From assembly GCF_900141745.1 (NCBI RefSeq), contig NZ_FSRM01000002.1, positions 620,001 through 684,000 of the forward strand: a DNA stretch of 64,000 bases, given 5' to 3'. Origin of the DNA: Paraburkholderia phenazinium (GTDB lineage: Bacteria > Pseudomonadota > Gammaproteobacteria > Burkholderiales > Burkholderiaceae). Position numbers and translations under genes: made by a program. This document shows, one piece after another, positions 1 through 8,745 of this stretch; position 1 is the first letter of the stretch; the number at the start of each line of letters is the position of its first letter. Under the pieces are notes generated by a model. The model made no database searches. It was not told where the DNA came from and saw nothing but the letters and a program-made list of their open reading frames with translations.

Positions 1-867
1 TACCGCAAGGAGATCGACCAGCTGCTCAAGCAGATCCGCGCGAATGGGCCGGTGCGCTCGGCAGATTTCGTCCGCGAGGCCGGTAAGAGTAACGGCTGGT
101 GGGACTGGAAGCCGGAGAAGCGCCACCTCGAAGTGCTGTTTGCCATCGGCGAATTGATGGTGGCTGAGCGGCGCAATTTTCATCGCGTCTATGACCTGAC
201 CGAGCGGGTGCTGCCGGGCTGGAACGACAAACGCGATCTGCAACCGGCGGCGGCGGTCGAGCCGGAACTGTTGCGGCGCAGTTGCCGGGCGTTAGGCGTG
301 GCGCGCGCCGATTGGGTGGCTGACTATTACCGGCTGCCGCGCCGACCGTATGTCGAAGCCTTGCACGCGCTGGCCGATCAAGGAGAGCTGGTTCCAGTTC
401 GCGTCGAAGGATGGAAGCAGGATACGTACGTGCATCAGGAGTTCGCGCCGCTGATCGACGATGCGGCGAGCGGCAAACTGACCTCGACGGTCACGACCTT
501 GCTCTCGCCGTTCGATCCGGTGGTGTGGGATCGCAAGCGCGCCGCGGCGCTATTCGACTTCGACTATGTGATTGAGTGCTATACGCCCGCGGCCAAACGC
601 AAATACGGCTACTTCGTGCTGCCGATTCTGAACCGCGGCAAGCTGATTGGCCGGGCCGATGCGAAGGCGCATCGCACGAGCGGCATCTTCGAGTTGAAGG
701 CGCTTCATCTGGAACCGGGAGTACGCGTCAGCGGCCGTCTCGCCGCCGATCTGCGGCGCGCCATCCAGCGTTGCGCCGACTGGCATGGCACGCCGGAAGT
801 GCAGATCACGTCGGCGCCACCCGAGCTGCTCGAAGCGTTAGCAGCGCAGGAAAGTGTGGAAGCCTGA
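1..867 (+). CDS. YcaQ/AlkX-like winged-helix DNA glycosylase, C-terminal part
   Basis: The reading frame is open from base 1, so the 5' end lies outside the window; about 288 C-terminal residues are visible. The segment reading LLSPFDPVVWDRKRAAALFDF followed by YTPAAKRKYGYFVLPIL and GRADAKAHR is the typical C-terminal half of the YcaQ family (winged-helix proteins, DUF1006). Members unhook interstrand crosslinks and excise alkylated bases from DNA. The catalytic QxQ/QxR motif of the family sits in the missing N-terminal part, so activity cannot be judged here. The gene ends 15 bases before the convergent small gene at 883. Family assignment is fairly sure; substrate is not. Confidence 0.8.
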   Translation, partial: YRKEIDQLLKQIRANGPVRSADFVREAGKSNGWWDWKPEKRHLEVLFAIGELMVAERRNFHRVYDLTERVLPGWNDKRDLQPAAAVEPELLRRSCRALGVARADWVADYYRLPRRPYVEALHALADQGELVPVRVEGWKQDTYVHQEFAPLIDDAASGKLTSTVTTLLSPFDPVVWDRKRAAALFDFDYVIECYTPAAKRKYGYFVLPILNRGKLIGRADAKAHRTSGIFELKALHLEPGVRVSGRLAADLRRAIQRCADWHGTPEVQITSAPPELLEALAAQESVEA

Positions 868-882
868 ATCGACTGATCAATT

Positions 883-1140
883 TCAGTGATCGAGCTTGAC
901 CCGTAATTCGCGCGCCGTTTCCAGCAGGCCTTCATAGCCGGAACGGGCGTGCTCGGGCAAATCCGGGTCGCCCACCAGGGTGCCGAGCGTCTCGATCAGG
1001 CTGTACAGCAGACCTCTGGCCGCGCCCGATGCAATGCCGCCCGAACTCACCAACTGATCGACGTGGCTGACAGCTGCGTCAAGGTGTTCGAGATCAGGCC
1101 GTTCGCCCGCTTCCTGCTTTTGCGAAACATCACGCGTCAT
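883..1140 (-). CDS. small hypothetical protein (85 aa)
   Basis: This 85-residue acidic protein has no signal peptide or membrane segment. Its C-terminal two thirds look helical (SGAARGLLYSLIETLGTLVGDPDLPEHARSGYEGLLETARELRVKLDH). It lies tail to tail with the glycosylase gene. The ribosome-binding site ahead of the ATG is weak. I do not recognise the family; the natural residue composition and the lack of a better reading frame on the other strand are the reasons for calling it. Confidence 0.5.
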   Translation of the reverse strand: MTRDVSQKQEAGERPDLEHLDAAVSHVDQLVSSGGIASGAARGLLYSLIETLGTLVGDPDLPEHARSGYEGLLETARELRVKLDH

Positions 1141-1233
1141 GATGGAGCGTCTCTCAGTTGTGGCGGTGGTGGATGAATCTCTAATGTTGTTATATACCGA
1201 TCAGGATCAATCGTCCATCCGCCGCACGCCACT

Positions 1234-1302
1234 CCCGAACGTTCTCACCTTTACGCGTTGATGCATTGGCTTGAGTGCAATCGATTCCCGAAAAGACTCA
1301 CC
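1234..1302 (+). repeat. two copies of the dispersed CCYGRAANNNCTCACC motif
   Basis: Copies at 1234-1249 (CCCGAACGTTCTCACC) and 1287-1302 (CCCGAAAAGACTCACC) lie in the 240-base gap between the small gene at 883-1140 and the EamA gene. They are members of a 17-copy intergenic motif family found throughout the window. Apart from these copies I see nothing in the gap. Confidence 0.75.
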
Positions 1303-1380
1303 TCAACGAGATGAGGGTGCACGGTGCGGCGACTCAAGCCTCACCGTGGATCGCAGAGGAGTCGGCGGGGAAGCGACGGA

Positions 1381-2277
1381 TCAGGTAGCGGCGCGCCGCG
1401 AGAAGAAGCGCCGCGTCAGATCGAACGCTACGAGGTTGCCTGCCACCACGAGTACCAGACCAACGACGGCCAAAACAGTCCAGCGATAGCCTTCGAATAC
1501 GGTAGAGACCGCTAACGCCACGATCGGAAACAGCACGGTGCAATAGGCGGCACGCTCCGGGCCCATGCGTCCCACCAGCATCAGATAGGCCGTAAATCCG
1601 ACCACCGAGCCGAACACGGCCAGATACGCAAGCGCACCGAGATACCGCACATCCGGTTCGACGCTGAACGGCAAGCCCGCCAAAGCGCTGCCCACCGTCA
1701 GGATGCTGGCGCCGATCAGCATGGCCCAGCTGTTGGTGACGAGCGGGTGCAGACCCATCGACTGCATCCGGCTCGACAGCAGGCTGCCAGTGGAAAAACA
1801 CAACGTGCCGAGCAATGCGACGCCCATCCCGAGCCACGCGGTCTGGTCGCCGAGGTGTCCAGCCATCTGCGGCACGAACAGGCACAGGATGCCCACCAGG
1901 CCCAGCAATGCGCCCAGGATAACCGTGGGTTGCAGCGGCCGTCCCATGAACAGCCGGCCGTTGATCGAATTCAGCAGCGGCGCGATCGAGAAGATCACCG
2001 CAACCAGACCGCTCGGCACGACCTGCTCGGCGTAGTAGAAGCACAGAAAGTTGCAGCAGAACAGCGCCAGGCCCTGCGCCGCCAGATATCGCCAGGCGGC
2101 GCGCGGCGGCCAGATCGGCCGGCGCATGATGCGCAGCACTGCGAACAGGATCAGCGCGGCGAGCCCGAAGCGCCAGGCAATCGACACCGGCGGCGGCACC
2201 ACGCCGAGTTGCCATTTGATGGCGATCCAGGTGGTACCCCAGATCAGAACGGTTAAGGCATAAAGAAACAGGTTCAT
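1381..2277 (-). CDS. EamA/DMT-family permease (RhaT-like)
   Basis: A 298-residue inner-membrane protein with about ten hydrophobic segments arranged as two EamA repeats, the usual size and layout of drug/metabolite exporters of the DMT superfamily. The N-terminus MNLFLYALTVLIWGTTWIAIKWQLGVVPP carries the typical first-helix signature (WGxxW). C-terminal basic residues (TRRFFSRRAAT) probably lie in the cytoplasm. It is divergent from the AraC-type regulator starting at 2415, across 137 bases, so that regulator is the obvious candidate controller. The transported substrate cannot be read from the sequence. Confidence 0.88.
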   Translation of the reverse strand: MNLFLYALTVLIWGTTWIAIKWQLGVVPPPVSIAWRFGLAALILFAVLRIMRRPIWPPRAAWRYLAAQGLALFCCNFLCFYYAEQVVPSGLVAVIFSIAPLLNSINGRLFMGRPLQPTVILGALLGLVGILCLFVPQMAGHLGDQTAWLGMGVALLGTLCFSTGSLLSSRMQSMGLHPLVTNSWAMLIGASILTVGSALAGLPFSVEPDVRYLGALAYLAVFGSVVGFTAYLMLVGRMGPERAAYCTVLFPIVALAVSTVFEGYRWTVLAVVGLVLVVAGNLVAFDLTRRFFSRRAAT

Positions 2278-2401
2278 GGCAACGCTTGCGGGATGGAAAT
2301 CGGGGATTCGACCACCCGAGTCTGCGCCTGCGGACCAGCCACTACTTGTCCAGGATTGCGCACTTTTTGGCCGTGCGGAGCGGCGACTGCGCCGTCCGCT
2401 C

Positions 2402-2407
2402 TATACT
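2402..2407 (+). promoter_or_regulatory. possible -10 box of the AraC-type gene
   Basis: TATACT lies only 7 bases before the ATG at 2415, and there is no Shine-Dalgarno sequence in between. If it is the real -10 element, the mRNA would be leaderless or nearly so. I see no convincing -35 box. An imperfect inverted repeat (GAGCGG ... CCGCTC) lies just upstream, around 2378-2401. Confidence 0.3.
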
Positions 2408-2414
2408 GTAAGCC

Positions 2415-3365
2415 ATGCAATCCGCCACTTCTTCAGCCGTGAACACCGCCATCCAGCCCGGCACCGCGATCGACTCCACCGAGACGCCATTTGGCATCCA
2501 GTCGGTGTGTCACACGCTGCGCGACGCCAACGCGACGCTGCAGCGCTTCGCGTGGCTCGGCGATCAATTGGCGGTGGCGGAGTGGACTCGCGAGACGGAG
2601 GAAGCCGAAACCGTCTATGAAAATCCGGGCCATCACACGCTGTCGTGCTATATCGACGGCGGATATCGCACCGAGCGTCAAAAGATGCCAGGGCTGTATG
2701 GCGCGCCGACGCGGCTATGCGCGCTGCCCGGCGACCACGAATCGCGCTGGTGGGTGCGCGGCAAGATGCATTTCATGCATCTGTATTTTTTGCCCGAACA
2801 CTTCACGCAACGCGCCGTGCGGGAGTTGGACCGCGAGCCGCGGGAAGTGACGCTGGCTGACCGCACCTATTTCGAAGACGCGCGCATTGCTACGCTGTGT
2901 CAGTCGTTAACCGAGGAAAGATGGGACGACGCCGATGGTCTGCTAAGGACCAATGAAACAGCGCACGAAGTATTGAGCCTGCTGCTGAAGTCGCAAGGCG
3001 TGAGCCGTACCGATGCGGAGCTCAGAGGCGGTCTCTCGGTGGCGACGCGCCGGCGGCTACGCGACTACATCGACGCGCATCTCAGCCAGCCGCTCACGTT
3101 GGGCGATCTGGCCGATGTGGCCTGTCTGTCGGAATACCACCTGGCGCGTATGTTCCGCACATCGTTCGGTTTGCCGCCGGCTGCGTGGATCGCCCAGCAG
3201 CGTATCGAACGGGCTCGGCTGCTGTTGCGCACCACGGCGTTGCCGCTCGCCCAGATCGCGGCGCGCTGCGGTTATGCGAACGCCAGCCACTTTAGCCACC
3301 GCTTCCGCGAAGCGGTGGGCGTGGCGCCCGTACTGTTCCGCCAGGCGATGAGCACGGCGGCGTAA
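2415..3365 (+). CDS. AraC-family transcriptional regulator
   Basis: A 316-residue protein. The N-terminal 200 residues form an effector-binding region of no clear type. The C-terminal 100 residues (LRDYIDAHLSQPLTLGDLADVACLSEYHLARMFRTSFGLPPAAWIAQQRIERARLLL...IAARCGYANASHFSHRFREAVGVAP) are a standard double helix-turn-helix AraC DNA-binding domain. It is divergent from the EamA permease and may control it. The start codon has no visible ribosome-binding site and sits just after a TATACT box. The gene converges with the FAD/Fe-S dehydrogenase gene. Confidence 0.88.
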   Translation: MQSATSSAVNTAIQPGTAIDSTETPFGIQSVCHTLRDANATLQRFAWLGDQLAVAEWTRETEEAETVYENPGHHTLSCYIDGGYRTERQKMPGLYGAPTRLCALPGDHESRWWVRGKMHFMHLYFLPEHFTQRAVRELDREPREVTLADRTYFEDARIATLCQSLTEERWDDADGLLRTNETAHEVLSLLLKSQGVSRTDAELRGGLSVATRRRLRDYIDAHLSQPLTLGDLADVACLSEYHLARMFRTSFGLPPAAWIAQQRIERARLLLRTTALPLAQIAARCGYANASHFSHRFREAVGVAPVLFRQAMSTAA

Positions 3366-3402
3366 GGTCAGCTGCTGACGCTAACTACGCCAGGCTTATT
3401 GC

Positions 3403-6400
3403 CTACTTCAAGGCCATCGCCAGCACACGCGCCACGTGCACAGCGTCGACGCCGGCGCCGTCGTGAATCTGATGCCGGCAACTGGTGCCGTCGGCCACCA
3501 TCACCGTATCGGCGCCGACCTTGCGCACCGCCGGCAGCAACGACAACTCCGCCATCGCCTGCGAAGTCGCATAGTGCTCAGCTTCATAACCAAAACTGCC
3601 GGCCATCCCGCAGCACGACGACTCGACCGTCGACACCGTCAGCTCCGGAATCCACTTCAGCACGGTTTGCACAGGCGTGAAAGCGTCGAAGGCTTTCTGA
3701 TGGCAATGGCCATGCACGAGGGCCTTTTGTGTCGGCAGCGGTTTGAGGTCGAGCTTCACGCGCCCGGCTTTCTGCTCGCTAACCAGAAACTCTTCGAACA
3801 GGAATGCTGACTTCGACAGCCGTTGCGCTTCCTCACCAAAACCGTAGTGCAGAAACTCATCGCGCAACGACAGCAGACACGATGGCTCAAGTCCGACAAT
3901 CGGCACACCGCGATCGACAAACGGCTTGAATGTATCAAGCATGCGCCGCGCTTCCTGCTTCGCCTCGTCCACGAGGCCTGCGGCGAGGAAGGTACGACCG
4001 CAACACACCGGCCGCTCGCCCTGGCGGGTGTTGAAGTGCACGGTATAGCCAGCAGCCTCCAGCACCTGCTGAGCGGCGCGCGCATTCTCCGGTTCCATGT
4101 TGTTGTTGAACGTATCGACGAACAACAGGACTTCTTTCACTTGCGCATTCGAACCCGCCGGGCGAGCCGCGCGTGTCGAAACGGCTCCTGCCAGGAACGA
4201 CTTGCGAAAACGCGGCAGCGTGCGCTCTGGCGCAAAACCCACCGTGCGCTTGAACCATCCGGACAGCACCGGCACGTTCTCAGCCAACGCCATCAGCCCC
4301 GGCACCTTGCTTGCGAACGGCGCATAGCGCGGCATGAACGCGACCAGCCTGTCGCGCACACTCAGACCATGCCGCTTGACGCGCGCCGCCCGTGCCTCGA
4401 TCTTGAACTTCGCCATATCGACGCCGGTCGGGCAATCGCGTTTGCAGCCCTTGCATGAGACGCACAGGTCGAGCGTTTCCTTGACGTCGTCGCTCGCTAA
4501 TCCTTCTTCACCGAGTTGTCCTGAGATCGCCAGACGCAATGTATTGGCACGGCCGCGCGTCACGTGCTGCTCATCCTTCGTCACGCGATAACTCGGGCAC
4601 ATGGTGCCCGCGTCGAACTTGCGGCAATGGCCGTTGTTGTTGCACATCTCGACGGCCTTGCCGAGGCCGCCAGCGAGATCGTTGCCGGTACCCGGCAGCG
4701 TTTCCTCGCCGGTAAGCGGATCACGATCGACGTTCCACGCGGACCAATCGAGAGCGGTATCCAGCGCCCGTACGCGATAGCCCGGCGCGAAGCGGAAATT
4801 GCGCGCGTCGTCCATCTTCGGCGGACGCACGATCTTGTCCGGATTGAAACGGTTGTCAGGGTCGAAGAGCGTCTTGATCTCGCTGAACGCTTCGTTCAGG
4901 CGCGGGCCGTATTGCCATGCCACCCATTCGCCACGGCACAGCCCATCGCCGTGCTCGCCCGAATACGCGCCTTTGTATTCCTGCACGAGAGCCGCGGCTT
5001 CTTCTGCAATCGCCCGCATCTTGAGCGCGCCGTCCTGCCGCATGTTGAGAATCGGCCGCACGTGCAGCGTACCGACGCTCGCGTGCGCGTACCAGGTGCC
5101 TTCCGTACCGTGACGGTGAAACACTTCGGTGAGCTTGCTGGTGTACTCGGCCAGGTGTTCGAGCGGCACCGCGCAGTCTTCAATGAAAGACACCGGCTTG
5201 CCGTCGCCCTTCATGCTCATCATGATGTTCAAGCCGGCTTTGCGGACTTCCCACAAGGCTTTCTGCTCGTTGGCATCCGGCATCTGCACGACCGAATCGG
5301 GCAAGCCGAGATCGGCCATCAGCTCGGTCAGTTGCTTGAGACCGGCCAGCTGCTCGTCGCGATTTTCGCCGGCGAATTCCACCAGCAGGATCGCCTCGGG
5401 ACGACCCACCAGAGCCTTCTCTATCACCGGACGGAAGGCCGGGTTGCTGATCGCCAGATCGATCATCGTGCGGTCGACCAGTTCTACCGCCACCGGCTTC
5501 AGCTTGACGATGTGCTGCGTCAGATCCATCGCCTGCCAGAAGGTCGGGAAGTTGACCACGCCGAGCGCCTTGTGCGCGGGCAACGGCGAGAGCTTCAGCG
5601 TCAACTGCCGGCTGAACGCGAGCGTCCCCTCAGAGCCGACCAGCAGATGCGCGAGGTTGGCAATGCCATCATCGGTATAGGCGCGTGGATTCTGGCAGTC
5701 GAACACGTCGATGTTGTAACCGGCGACACGCCGCAACACCTTCGGCACGCGAGCCACGATCTCGTCGCGTTCGCGCGTCGCGATGCGCTTCACGCCTTCG
5801 ACGATCTCCTGCAAGCGCGCCCCTTGCGGTGCGTCTCTCAGCGACCCGAAGCGCGCTTCGCTGCCGTCGGCAAGGATCGCTTCAATGGCCTCGACGTTGT
5901 GCACCATGTTGCCGTATTCGATCGAGCGCGAGCCACACGAGTTGTTACCCGCCATCCCGCCGATCGTGCATTGCGCCGCCGTCGAAACGTCAACTGGAAA
6001 CCACAATCCATGCGGCTTGAGCCAGGCGTTCAGATGATCGAGCACGACTCCTGGCTCGACCGTGACCGTGCGTGCCTCCGCATCGAACGAGACGACGTTG
6101 TTCAGCCACTTGCTGGTGTCGATCACCAGCGCCTCGCCGACCGTCTGCCCACATTGGCTCGTGCCGGCGCCGCGCGCGAGCAGCGGCACCTTTTCGCTGC
6201 GTGCCACTTCGAGCGCGATGCGCAGGTCGTCCTGATCGCGCGGCACGACGACGCCGATCGGCGTGATCTGATAGATCGACGCATCCGTCGAGTAGCGGCC
6301 ACGGCTGGCGGAGTCGAACAGCACATCGCCGCGCAAGGCTTCGCGCAATCGCCTGGCGAGCGGCGTTGTCATCCGGGAACTCGACGGCACCAGATGAATG

Positions 6401-6435
6401 GGTTTGACGAGTAAGGGGGAAGCGGCATTCGTCAT
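3403..6435 (-). CDS. FAD/Fe-S 2-hydroxyacid dehydrogenase, YdiJ-like fusion
   Basis: A 1010-residue fusion of an FAD-binding oxidase and an iron-sulfur reductase, close in length to E. coli YdiJ (a D-2-hydroxyglutarate dehydrogenase). The N-terminal part has the PCMH-type FAD site (LLARGAGTSQCGQTVG, then GGMAGNNSCGSRSIEYG), followed by the FAD-oxidase C-terminal domain. Around residues 640-680 comes a ferredoxin-like segment with CVSCKGCKRDCP, and the C-terminus has CCG motifs (PVCCGRTF and ESSCCGMAGSFGYE). It probably passes electrons from a D-2-hydroxy acid to the respiratory chain. It is the last gene of a four-gene minus-strand operon, 20 bases after the hydratase gene. The exact substrate is unknown; D-lactate is an alternative. 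Confidence 0.88.
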   Translation of the reverse strand: MTNAASPLLVKPIHLVPSSSRMTTPLARRLREALRGDVLFDSASRGRYSTDASIYQITPIGVVVPRDQDDLRIALEVARSEKVPLLARGAGTSQCGQTVGEALVIDTSKWLNNVVSFDAEARTVTVEPGVVLDHLNAWLKPHGLWFPVDVSTAAQCTIGGMAGNNSCGSRSIEYGNMVHNVEAIEAILADGSEARFGSLRDAPQGARLQEIVEGVKRIATRERDEIVARVPKVLRRVAGYNIDVFDCQNPRAYTDDGIANLAHLLVGSEGTLAFSRQLTLKLSPLPAHKALGVVNFPTFWQAMDLTQHIVKLKPVAVELVDRTMIDLAISNPAFRPVIEKALVGRPEAILLVEFAGENRDEQLAGLKQLTELMADLGLPDSVVQMPDANEQKALWEVRKAGLNIMMSMKGDGKPVSFIEDCAVPLEHLAEYTSKLTEVFHRHGTEGTWYAHASVGTLHVRPILNMRQDGALKMRAIAEEAAALVQEYKGAYSGEHGDGLCRGEWVAWQYGPRLNEAFSEIKTLFDPDNRFNPDKIVRPPKMDDARNFRFAPGYRVRALDTALDWSAWNVDRDPLTGEETLPGTGNDLAGGLGKAVEMCNNNGHCRKFDAGTMCPSYRVTKDEQHVTRGRANTLRLAISGQLGEEGLASDDVKETLDLCVSCKGCKRDCPTGVDMAKFKIEARAARVKRHGLSVRDRLVAFMPRYAPFASKVPGLMALAENVPVLSGWFKRTVGFAPERTLPRFRKSFLAGAVSTRAARPAGSNAQVKEVLLFVDTFNNNMEPENARAAQQVLEAAGYTVHFNTRQGERPVCCGRTFLAAGLVDEAKQEARRMLDTFKPFVDRGVPIVGLEPSCLLSLRDEFLHYGFGEEAQRLSKSAFLFEEFLVSEQKAGRVKLDLKPLPTQKALVHGHCHQKAFDAFTPVQTVLKWIPELTVSTVESSCCGMAGSFGYEAEHYATSQAMAELSLLPAVRKVGADTVMVADGTSCRHQIHDGAGVDAVHVARVLAMALK

Positions 6436-6455
6436 AGCGTCAGCCTGAAAAAACT

Positions 6456-7220
6456 TTAGAACAGCGTCACACTGATTGGAGCAAGCCCTTCAATGCGACC
6501 GCTTGCCGTGCCTGCGCTCTGCGGGAAAAACATCCCCGTGTACGAGCCGGCCGTAATCACCATCTCCGGAGTGACAGCAATGCCCCGAACCACTGCACAG
6601 TGATTCACGAGCCACGTAAGCAGCCGGCGCGGGTCGCCGGCCGGATTTTTGGCGGCCTCGACCACCACGTTGCGCCCCTCGAAGCTGAACCGTAGCGACG
6701 GTGCGACAAACGGAAAGTCTTCCCGATACGGCACGAACTCGCCGACCACCAACGCGCCGTTGTTCTGCAAATCGGCGAGTTGAGCGAGCTTGTCGACGTT
6801 CGGCCATGCGGCGTAGCGGCTTGCGACGATTTCTATCGTTGTACCGAACGATCCGATACCCGCCAGCACTTCGGCTTCGCTATAAGGCTCCTGCGCCGGT
6901 TCGAAACGGCGGCCGAAACGGAACGCGATTTCCAGCTCGAGTGCGAGCGGCGTGAAGGCGTCGCGCGGCAGCCTGGCGCCGTCTTCGTAGACGTCGGCTG
7001 CGGGCAGCGGCGCACCCTGGATCGGTCCTGTTTCGGACTTCGAACCGATCTTCCAGCCGCCGATCTCCGAGCCCGACAAGCGCAGGATCTCGTGCTGGAT
7101 CGCATAGGCAGCGCCGAAATCGGCCGGTATCTGTTCCGGCGGCAGGCTGTCGAGCGTCTGATGACGTGCTCGCGCTTCGGCGAGGCGCTGGCTCAAGAGG
7201 GAGGTATCGGTAAAGTTCAT
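6456..7220 (-). CDS. 2-keto-4-pentenoate hydratase/FAH-family protein
   Basis: A 254-residue protein starting at the ATG of MNFTDTSLLSQRLAEARARHQ; an in-frame upstream extension has no family resemblance. GGWKIGSKS, ALELEIAFRFGRRF and the C-terminal ITAGSYTGMFFP match the MhpD-type hydratase/decarboxylase family, metal-dependent enzymes acting on 2-keto acids. Its place between the MFS permease and the FAD/Fe-S dehydrogenase points to 2-keto or 2-hydroxy acid catabolism. The acidic metal ligands are plausibly in the LELEIAF segment. Substrate not determined. Confidence 0.8.
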   Translation of the reverse strand: MNFTDTSLLSQRLAEARARHQTLDSLPPEQIPADFGAAYAIQHEILRLSGSEIGGWKIGSKSETGPIQGAPLPAADVYEDGARLPRDAFTPLALELEIAFRFGRRFEPAQEPYSEAEVLAGIGSFGTTIEIVASRYAAWPNVDKLAQLADLQNNGALVVGEFVPYREDFPFVAPSLRFSFEGRNVVVEAAKNPAGDPRRLLTWLVNHCAVVRGIAVTPEMVITAGSYTGMFFPQSAGTASGRIEGLAPISVTLF

Positions 7221-7278
7221 CTTGATTCTTGATGAGTGATTGGTTGGAAATTGCGTGACGCGAGAGCCTGTCACAGAC

Positions 7279-8565
7279 TCAGACATTAAGGCCCGGCGCC
7301 GGTTGAGCGCCCGCTGCCGCGCTCTGTCCGAACTTGCTTTCCGGCTGCATGCGGAAGGCCAGTACGACACCGATCCCCATCAACAGCATGCTGCCGAGAA
7401 ACGGCAGTTCCCAACTACCGAAGCGGTCAATCAGGAACCCGCCCACGACCGGCGAAATGATCGCGGCTAGCGCCGAGCCCGTGTTCATCATGCCGCTAGC
7501 AGTGCCTGAATATTCCGGTGCAATGTCCATCGGGATCGCCCACATCGGTCCGATCGTCATTTCCGCAAAGAAGAACCCAGCGGACAGACACGCCATCGAG
7601 ACGTACAGGTTGTGCGCAAACATCAACGGCACCAGCACGATCAGCGTCAGCAGCATGCAGATGGACACCATCCAGCTACGCGCACGTTTCAGGCTGCCTG
7701 TGCGAGTGAAAATCTTGTCCGTGACGATGCCGCCGAGGGTATCGCCGAGCACGCCCGCGAAGAACACTGTCGAGGCAAACAGGGCCGACTTCTGCAGGTC
7801 GAGGTGATAACTATGCAGAAAGTATTGGGGGATCCAGCTCAGGAACAGCCACAAGGTCCAGCCATAACAAAAGTAGACGATCGTGACCGGGGCCATGCGA
7901 CGAAACAGGGCCATCCACGGCACCTTGGCAGCTCTCGGCTTGGGTACCGGAAGCACTTCGAGTTCATCGGACGTGATGCGCGGATGGTCTTTCGGATGCT
8001 CGGTGAAGGTCACCGCCCAGACGATCACCCAGAGCAGGCTGAACAGCCCACAGATGTAGAACGACTCACGCCAGCCCCAGGTGGCCATCACCAGAACGAT
8101 CGCGCCGGGCGCGACCGCATTGCCGATACGCGAGGCCGCGTGTGTGATGCCCTGCGCGAAACCGCGTTTCTCTTTCGCGACCCAACGCGCCATCGCGGCG
8201 GTCGCGGCAGGAAACGTCGCGCCCTCACCGAAGCCGAGCAGCAACCGCGCGGCAAGCAGCGATGTGAGGCCGCCGGCGAGACCGGTCAGAATCGTCGCCA
8301 CCGCCCACACCGCACCGCAGCAGATCAGAGTCCGCTTCGCGCCGAAGCGATCGCTTACCCAGCCACCGATGATCTGAAACACGAGATACGGATACGCAAA
8401 TGCGGAAAAGACCAGACCGATCTGCGTATGTGAAAGTTGGAACTCCTTACCGAACCCAGCTGCTGCGGTACTGACGTTGACACGGTCAAGATAGGTAATG
8501 AAGTACATGATGCAGAGCATCACTAGAACGATACTGCTCGCACTGGTCACACGAAACCGCTTCAT
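7279..8565 (-). CDS. MFS transporter, anion:cation symporter type
   Basis: A 428-residue major-facilitator protein with about 12 membrane segments. The start (MLCIMYFITYLDRVNVSTAAAGF) and the loop GWVSDRFGAKRTL after helix 2 are typical of the ACS family, which takes up organic acids such as tartrate, glucarate, galactonate and phthalate. It sits between the aminotransferase and hydratase genes on the same strand, so it is the likely uptake system for the operon's substrate. There is a 180-base gap upstream to the aminotransferase gene. Confidence 0.88.
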   Translation of the reverse strand: MKRFRVTSASSIVLVMLCIMYFITYLDRVNVSTAAAGFGKEFQLSHTQIGLVFSAFAYPYLVFQIIGGWVSDRFGAKRTLICCGAVWAVATILTGLAGGLTSLLAARLLLGFGEGATFPAATAAMARWVAKEKRGFAQGITHAASRIGNAVAPGAIVLVMATWGWRESFYICGLFSLLWVIVWAVTFTEHPKDHPRITSDELEVLPVPKPRAAKVPWMALFRRMAPVTIVYFCYGWTLWLFLSWIPQYFLHSYHLDLQKSALFASTVFFAGVLGDTLGGIVTDKIFTRTGSLKRARSWMVSICMLLTLIVLVPLMFAHNLYVSMACLSAGFFFAEMTIGPMWAIPMDIAPEYSGTASGMMNTGSALAAIISPVVGGFLIDRFGSWELPFLGSMLLMGIGVVLAFRMQPESKFGQSAAAGAQPAPGLNV

Positions 8566-8745
8566 CGTCTGTCTCCGTTGCTGCGATCGACGGCGTGCCT
8601 GAAACGGCGCGCTGCGTCGTTATTTCCCTGGCGTGCGCTGCGTGGCCGTAGCGCCTTGTGGACCGCTACGGCCGCTAAGACCGTTTACTGCAAGGGGAAG
8701 ACTCCTCCTCTTCCCCCTTTACTCTTTACCCGTGATGCAGACAGC

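Noticed and set aside
4564..6414. Long open frame (616 codons) on the plus strand
   Set aside because: It is antisense to the FAD/Fe-S dehydrogenase gene; its Arg/His-rich composition is that of a frame shadow in GC-rich DNA, and the minus-strand protein has clear motifs.
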